A stretch of DNA of 8,292 bases from Coriobacteriales bacterium (GTDB lineage: Bacteria > Actinomycetota > Coriobacteriia > Coriobacteriales > UBA8131): positions 1-8,292 of the forward strand of contig JAITEK010000133.1 of assembly GCA_031282085.1 (NCBI GenBank). Reading direction: 5' to 3'. Below the pieces are notes generated by a model. The model saw only the letters and a list, made by a program, of their open reading frames with translations. It ran no database searches and had not been told where the DNA came from. A program made the position numbers and the translations under genes. Each line of letters begins with the position of its first letter. The first letter of the stretch is position 1. Shown here piece after piece: positions 4,515-8,292 of the stretch.

Positions 4515-7160
4515 TTACTTACGATAGTTGATCGGGGCCTGGGCATAGGTTTTCATGTACCAGTCATAACTGGGATAGGCGTTTTCCATATCGGGATCGC
4601 AGACGTATACCTGGCCATCCTTGTATATCTCGACCCAGGCGTGAGGCGCCCAGCCTCCCGAGAAACTCGGCACCGCACCAGATACGACCCGGGCGTCGTA
4701 TCCATATGCACGTGCCAGCCAGCAGAACAGGGCGGCGAAACGGTAGCAGTTGCCACCGCCCCGGTCGACCATCTCAATGGCAAACGGCACCGACCAATCA
4801 CCTTGCGGATACGTCGATCCGGAGATATACCGATACGAATGGGAGACGTAGTCGAAGCTTTTCCAGAGCACATCGCCGCTGGTACCCGTTCTATTGTTGA
4901 TGATCCACTGGATCTTTCCGTCGAGGTCGGCGTTGCCCGAGTAGCCACTGAATTTTGTCGCCGTAAAGCGGAACTTCTGCGGCGTCGTCTTGTTGGTGTC
5001 GGCAATGACGACAGTGCTGCCGTTTGCGGTGCTGCCGCCCGCCCCAGAAAGGGTAAGGTTTGAGCCTAAAGCGGATTGCAGGTAAAACGAGCCGTTATCT
5101 GCGGGTATGATACGCCACTTCTGATTGGCATTGGAGTGTGCGGTATACTGTATGACCTTTGCGCCGTCTTTTGCGTTGGCGCCGGAAACATCCAGGCGCA
5201 GCGACGTGGGCGCCGAGGAGATCCAGTAGCTGCCGTCGGAGTTTTGCGAGACCAGCCATATCTGGTTGGCGGCCCCGTGCTTGCTCCACAAAAGGACATC
5301 GGCGCCCGCCGCGCGGGAGGAGCCGCGGACGTCGAGGACGCGGCTTGGCACGGCATCCAAAGAGATAAAGTAGTAGCCCTTATTGATGGCAGCGGCACCC
5401 GCAAACGAGAACAGGCACTTTGCCGGAACCACGAAGGGGTCGCTGGACAAGGCGACCATCTGGGTAGTGACGGCATTTGAGTCTGCCGCCAAGCAGCGGC
5501 CACTGGCTTGGTTCTTTAAGAGGAAGCCCCCTCGCATCTCCTTGATCTCCCATTTCTGGCTGAGGTCCGAAGACGTTGCCGTCATCTGATAGAGCTTCCC
5601 CGATACCTCAGTCAGGTACTTCCCCGAGATCAGGCTTGAGAGCGCGTAACTGCCATCCTTGAGATCGATAAGCAGGAATTTCTGATTTTGTCCTCCGTTG
5701 GAGGCCCAGACGATAACGGAGGCCTTCTCGGCTACAGAGTTCCCCTGTATATCGAGGCGCTTGGATGTGGCGGCTTTCGGCGTAAGGGTATAGATGCCCG
5801 CCTTTGGCAGTACGGGGCTTGCCGCCGCCAGGGAGAAGGATTGGCTTTTCTTGTCTTGCTTGCCATAGACGATAAGGGCGGTTCCCGCTGTGGGGTTTGC
5901 TCCCGCGATGTCGAGGCAAAGGCCGGTCGCGGCATTCTCAAAACGCACTAATCCCGTTGCAGCCGTACGGATGATCCATCGCTGCGAAAGATAGGAAATA
6001 TCGGAGGACGCCTCGGAGACATAGGTCAGTTGCACAACCTCGCGCGCAGGCACCGTGGTTCCCAGAGCCGTGCCCGCATGCAGGGGGCGTATCGCATACA
6101 GGCCCGAGCTGTCGCGGCTGAGGTAGAACCTCTGGTTCTGCCTGCTATGCTTATCCCATAGGATAACCCGCGCGCCCGACGAGAGCGATGCACCCTCTAT
6201 GTCGAGTGAGCGGACAGGGCTCAGATTGTCTTGTATGGTGTAGATGCCCACCGCCAGATCGACATCGCCCGCAGCAGGCGGAGTGGACGTGGTGGGGATG
6301 AGCTTGAAGGACTGGTTTGCGGCATTGCCCTTTTTCTGGTAGATGATGAGATTGGCGCTGTTGGCATTCGAGCCGCCGTATATATCGAGGACAAAACGCG
6401 TGTCGAGCGCGCTTGCGATAGTGTACGAGCCGTCCTTGTTCTTCTCAAGCACCCACTTCTGGTTGGCCCCTCCCGTCGGGTGGTACTGTATGACATTGGC
6501 CCTGTTCGCCTTTTGCGCACCCTGCACATCGAGGACTTTCTGCGAGTTGACGCAGGTGATGGTATAGGTGTTATCCTTGTTCAAAGTGAAGGTAAAACGC
6601 TGGTTTGCGCCCAAATGCGAGCGATACTGAGCGGCGTTCGCCTTGTCCGTCTTTGACGCCCCGTGAATGTCTATGACCTTGTCAGCGCTCGAAAGCGGCT
6701 GGATAAGATAGGTCCCTTGGACGTCTACCGCAGCGTTGGGGGAAAGCTCCAGAGCGGTGCCCTCCTCAACCGCGGGGGCCACCGGATCATCCGCAGGATA
6801 GCCTTCGGTTGCAAGGGCCGAATCGTCTACAGGCCCCTCAGCGGACTCTGCGCCAGACTGCGCGGGGCCGGTGGGGTCTTCCTGCTCCTCGGACTCAGGC
6901 GGCACGAGGTCGGCGGGGTCTTGCCCGGACGCGTCGGCATCCGGCTCGGGCAGAGCGGGAACTTCTGGCGTCGCCTCGTCGGCAGACTCGATGCTCTCGG
7001 TAGAATCCGCAACTTCTAACAGCCCGCCGGTTTTTGGCAGGCCGGATATATCAGGATCTCCTAAAGGATTTCCGTAGGCAGGGCCAGCCATCGTGGCCAC
7101 CAAGGTAAACACCAAGAAAAAACTCAGAGCACGAAACGACCTCGTTTTCCACTTGCGCAC
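4515..7160 (-). CDS. Secreted protein with four ricin-type lectin modules and a C-terminal transglutaminase-like domain
   Basis: This 881-residue protein starts with a signal peptide (MRKWK, hydrophobic core, cleavage near AYG at about residue 30). Next come an LPKTG motif at 41-45 and an acidic, Pro/Glu/Asp-rich linker to about 145. Four beta-trefoil modules follow (about 149-288, 306-445, 455-587, 596-733), with repeated LDI.GAS/LDV.GA and Q-x-W/F signatures such as NQKW, SQRW and NQIW. These bind sugars in known ricin-B families. The C-terminal domain (about 745-870) has NCYRFA with C805, APHAWVEI with H840 and CDPDM with D855, the Cys-His-Asp triad of transglutaminase-like enzymes. Members crosslink proteins or act as peptidases or amidases; which applies here is open. 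Start is GTG with AAGGAG ten bases upstream; no in-frame alternative lies between that site and the GTG. It is the first gene of the four-gene operon and plausibly acts on the cell surface. Confidence 0.9.
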   Translation of the reverse strand: MRKWKTRSFRALSFFLVFTLVATMAGPAYGNPLGDPDISGLPKTGGLLEVADSTESIESADEATPEVPALPEPDADASGQDPADLVPPESEEQEDPTGPAQSGAESAEGPVDDSALATEGYPADDPVAPAVEEGTALELSPNAAVDVQGTYLIQPLSSADKVIDIHGASKTDKANAAQYRSHLGANQRFTFTLNKDNTYTITCVNSQKVLDVQGAQKANRANVIQYHPTGGANQKWVLEKNKDGSYTIASALDTRFVLDIYGGSNANSANLIIYQKKGNAANQSFKLIPTTSTPPAAGDVDLAVGIYTIQDNLSPVRSLDIEGASLSSGARVILWDKHSRQNQRFYLSRDSSGLYAIRPLHAGTALGTTVPAREVVQLTYVSEASSDISYLSQRWIIRTAATGLVRFENAATGLCLDIAGANPTAGTALIVYGKQDKKSQSFSLAAASPVLPKAGIYTLTPKAATSKRLDIQGNSVAEKASVIVWASNGGQNQKFLLIDLKDGSYALSSLISGKYLTEVSGKLYQMTATSSDLSQKWEIKEMRGGFLLKNQASGRCLAADSNAVTTQMVALSSDPFVVPAKCLFSFAGAAAINKGYYFISLDAVPSRVLDVRGSSRAAGADVLLWSKHGAANQIWLVSQNSDGSYWISSAPTSLRLDVSGANAKDGAKVIQYTAHSNANQKWRIIPADNGSFYLQSALGSNLTLSGAGGSTANGSTVVIADTNKTTPQKFRFTATKFSGYSGNADLDGKIQWIINNRTGTSGDVLWKSFDYVSHSYRYISGSTYPQGDWSVPFAIEMVDRGGGNCYRFAALFCWLARAYGYDARVVSGAVPSFSGGWAPHAWVEIYKDGQVYVCDPDMENAYPSYDWYMKTYAQAPINYRK
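4962..6716 (-). repeat. Coding repeat array: four ricin B-type beta-trefoil modules
   Basis: About 585 codons are made of four homologous modules of roughly 135 residues, each with three lobes. Q-x-W/F signatures stand at residues 187, 234, 283, 343, 393, 440, 493, 535, 633, 680 and 728 (position of the Gln), that is eleven of twelve expected lobes. The third lobe of module 3 (ending near AKCLFSF) has lost the Gln. Short DNA identities recur between modules, for example TACTGTATGAC on the plus strand near 5146 and 6485, but the copies are well diverged, which points to old duplications rather than recent slippage. Confidence 0.8.
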
Positions 7161-7170
7161 AGCACCATCA

Positions 7171-7176
7171 CTCCTT
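7171..7176 (-). promoter_or_regulatory. Ribosome binding site of the lectin/transglutaminase gene
   Basis: AAGGAG on the minus strand stands ten bases before the GTG start. An ATG between the two is out of frame, and the reading frame upstream closes with a TGA inside this region, so this site selects the GTG at 7160. The spacing is slightly long. Confidence 0.65.
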
Positions 7177-7302
7177 CACAGACTTTTAATCAGAATAGGC
7201 CCCCAAACTCCGAAAAGCCGCAAAGAACAGCATATCATAAGCTGGCAGAATCATCTCCTCTACCAAAAGCGGCAGGAGGATTCCCCTTGGGCGACCATAC
7301 AG

Positions 7303-7330
7303 ATGAAAAGAGCCCGAGGCGTCTCGGGCT
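7303..7330 (-). terminator. Intrinsic terminator downstream of tRNA-Thr(TGT)
   Basis: On the minus strand AGCCCGAG (7323-7330), a four-base loop ACGC and CTCGGGCT (7311-7318) form a perfect 8-pair GC-rich stem, followed by CTTTTC. It begins 13 bases after the tRNA 3' end, so it should end the tRNA transcript and insulate the lectin operon, which must then have its own promoter between about 7180 and 7302. Confidence 0.85.
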
Positions 7331-7343
7331 TCGGAAGGGTTTA

Positions 7344-7418
7344 TGGAGCTGGTGACAGGAATCGAACCTGCAACCGTCTGATTACAAATCAGATGCGCTA
7401 CCGTTGCGCCACACCAGC
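7344..7418 (-). tRNA. tRNA-Thr (anticodon TGT)
   Basis: This is a 75-base cloverleaf. Acceptor GCTGGTG pairs perfectly with CACCAGC, followed by discriminator T and an encoded CCA. Anticodon stem TCTGA/TCAGA holds loop TTTGTAA, so the anticodon is TGT, reading ACA and ACG. T stem GCAGG/CCTGT holds loop TTCGATT. It is a lone gene with its own terminator. I found no clear -35/-10 pair in the 80 bases upstream. With the GGT tRNA at 209-284 it is the second threonine isoacceptor in the window. Confidence 0.95.
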
Positions 7419-7549
7419 TTGTGCGAATCGTGCGGATGATAAGTCTACCGAAAGCCGTAACGTTTTGCTACTACATAAAGAATAAATCGGCTATCAGAAC
7501 GTCTCATCGAGTCCTTCTTCCCTTGTCTCACAGGCGCGTTCTCCTCTGG

Positions 7550-7585
7550 TAAAGTAAACTTATAAGTTATAAAGTATTACTTATC
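7550..7585 (+). promoter_or_regulatory. AT-rich palindromic operator/promoter region upstream of metY
   Basis: Only 6 of 36 bases are G or C, in sharp contrast to the surroundings. It contains a perfect 12-base palindrome AACTTATAAGTT (7557-7568), an 11-base odd palindrome AAGTATTACTT (7572-7582) and an overlapping AAGT-AA-ACTT (7552-7561). Candidate -10 hexamers are TATAAG (7561-7566) and TATAAA (7568-7573), but no good -35 stands at the right distance. This fits a promoter that needs an activator, or an operator overlapping a -10. The regulator is unknown. It lies 60-95 bases before the metY start. Confidence 0.5.
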
Positions 7586-7598
7586 ACAGAATGAAGGT

Positions 7599-7622
7599 GG
7601 GCGGGCGGTCATCCGTACGCCC
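7599..7622 (+). other. GC-rich hairpin in the metY leader
   Basis: GGGCG (7599-7603) pairs with CGCCC (7618-7622) and CGG (7606-7608) with CCG (7613-7615) around a TCAT loop, with a two-by-two internal loop. It ends eight bases before the ribosome binding site. There is no T-run after it, so it is not an intrinsic terminator. It is too small to be a SAM riboswitch. A role in translation control is possible but unproven. Confidence 0.35.
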
Positions 7623-7645
7623 GTAGGACCGAGGGAGCACCCAAT

Positions 7646-8292
7646 ATGACAGCATCAGATACACGTCGGCAATGGCACTTCGACACACTCAAGGTGCAGG
7701 CTGGCTACAACGCGAGCGAGCACAACCACGCAGTCAGCGTGCCCATTTATCAGACCACCGCGTTTGCGCTTGAGACGGCGGACCGCGCCGACGCGTTGTT
7801 TGGCTTTGAGTCGGACGACGCCCTTTACACGCGCATGGGCAACCCCACGGTCGCCGTGCTGGAGCAGCGCGTAGCCGCCCTGCATAAAGCGCCGAGCGCC
7901 ATCGCGTTGGCCAGCGGCATGGCGGCCGTGACCTACGCGCTGTTCAACGCCGCCGGGCGCGGCGGGCGCATACTCACCACCTACCGGCTCTACGGCGGCA
8001 CCGCAGACGCCTTCACCAATATCTATCCTGAGCTGGGGCTTGGCGTCGACCTGGTAGAGGACGCGGACAGCATCGAGGCATGGGAGCGCGGCATCACGCC
8101 GCAAACGCGCGCCCTGTTTGTGGAGAGCGTGAGCAACCCCCTTACCGCCGTGGCGGATCTTGAGGCGTTGACACAACTGGCGCACGCGCACAACATCATA
8201 CTCATCGTCGACAACACGCTTGTTACCCCCTACCTGCTCAATCCCCTTGAGTACGGCGCCGACGTGGTGGTGTACAGCGCGACCAAGGCGCT
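7646..8292 (+). CDS. metY: O-acetylhomoserine sulfhydrylase-like Cys/Met-metabolism PLP enzyme (N-terminal half, runs off the right edge)
   Basis: An open frame from ATG 7646 to the window end gives 215 codons of an expected 420-430. Family marks of the Cys/Met PLP-dependent enzymes are FDTLKVQAGY near the N-terminus, VPIYQTTAF, YTRMGNPT, the glycine-rich ALASGMAAV, ESVSNPL, the cofactor-binding Asp in IVDNTLVTPY and the Schiff-base Lys in YSATKA (K214, codon 8285-8287). MetY joins O-acetylhomoserine and sulfide to homocysteine in the cytoplasm, a direct sulfhydrylation route to methionine. The VQAGY and YQTTAF wording favours MetY over cystathionine synthases and lyases, but the deciding C-terminal half is missing. 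The start follows GAGGGAG (7631-7637) at eight bases. It reads away from the tRNA-Thr gene. The palindromic AT-rich element and leader hairpin upstream are its likely control region. Confidence 0.85.
   Translation, partial: MTASDTRRQWHFDTLKVQAGYNASEHNHAVSVPIYQTTAFALETADRADALFGFESDDALYTRMGNPTVAVLEQRVAALHKAPSAIALASGMAAVTYALFNAAGRGGRILTTYRLYGGTADAFTNIYPELGLGVDLVEDADSIEAWERGITPQTRALFVESVSNPLTAVADLEALTQLAHAHNIILIVDNTLVTPYLLNPLEYGADVVVYSATKA

Noticed and set aside
7234..7239. TATGAT on the minus strand as the -10 of the lectin operon promoter
   Set aside because: It matches five of six positions and lies in the right interval, but no recognisable -35 stands 16-19 bases upstream, so the promoter of the operon is left unplaced.
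7599..7622. SAM or other methionine riboswitch ahead of metY
   Set aside because: The leader is short and holds only one hairpin; none of the multi-helix SAM riboswitch architecture is visible.
7655..8191. Long open frame on the minus strand opposite metY
   Set aside because: It is the antisense shadow of a well-recognised PLP enzyme in GC-rich DNA and shows no family motifs of its own.

Overview
The window looks like a chromosomal segment of a high-GC Gram-positive bacterium, most likely an actinobacterium of the Coriobacteriia (Olsenella/Atopobium/Collinsella type). This is an inference from several signs: GC-rich coding DNA, tRNA genes with an encoded CCA end, an EF-Tu N-terminus beginning MAKAKFERTKPHVN, lipoproteins and secreted multi-lectin proteins, and a Gram-positive style SGNH/MBOAT pair. 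No 16S or database match was available, so the genus is not fixed.

Layout, left to right. Positions 1-43 are the first 14 codons of tuf (EF-Tu) on the minus strand. Just upstream of it, on the same strand, are three tightly packed tRNA genes: Met(CAT) at 128-204, Thr(GGT) at 209-284 and Tyr(GTA) at 286-370. They form one tRNA-tuf operon read right to left, with a good sigma-70-like promoter (TTGACA / TAAGAT) at 454-483 and a leader hairpin at 413-447.

Positions 590-7160 hold four genes, all on the minus strand and probably one operon. In transcription order they are: (1) a secreted 881-residue protein with four ricin-type beta-trefoil lectin modules and a C-terminal transglutaminase-like domain that keeps its Cys-His-Asp triad; (2) an AlgI/PatA-type MBOAT membrane O-acyltransferase; (3) a membrane-anchored AlgX/AlgJ-type SGNH-like acyltransferase with its Asp-x-His and Ser residues intact; (4) a small lipoprotein of unknown function. 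Genes 2 and 3 are the classic pair for O-acetylating an exported or cell-wall glycan: the MBOAT moves the acetyl group across the membrane and the SGNH protein places it on sugar. The lectin/transglutaminase protein and the lipoprotein are plausible partners outside the membrane, but that link rests on gene order alone. This is the most interesting part of the window.

A fourth tRNA, Thr(TGT), lies at 7344-7418 on the minus strand. A strong intrinsic terminator at 7303-7330 separates it from the lectin operon. To the right, reading on the plus strand, is the first half of a Cys/Met-metabolism PLP enzyme, most like O-acetylhomoserine sulfhydrylase (MetY), starting at 7646 and cut by the window end just after its PLP lysine. 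Its upstream region holds a very AT-rich stretch with overlapping palindromes (7550-7585) that looks like an operator/promoter, and a GC-rich leader hairpin at 7599-7622.

No CRISPR array, insertion sequence, phage gene or integrase was seen. No stretch longer than about 230 bases lacks a gene.
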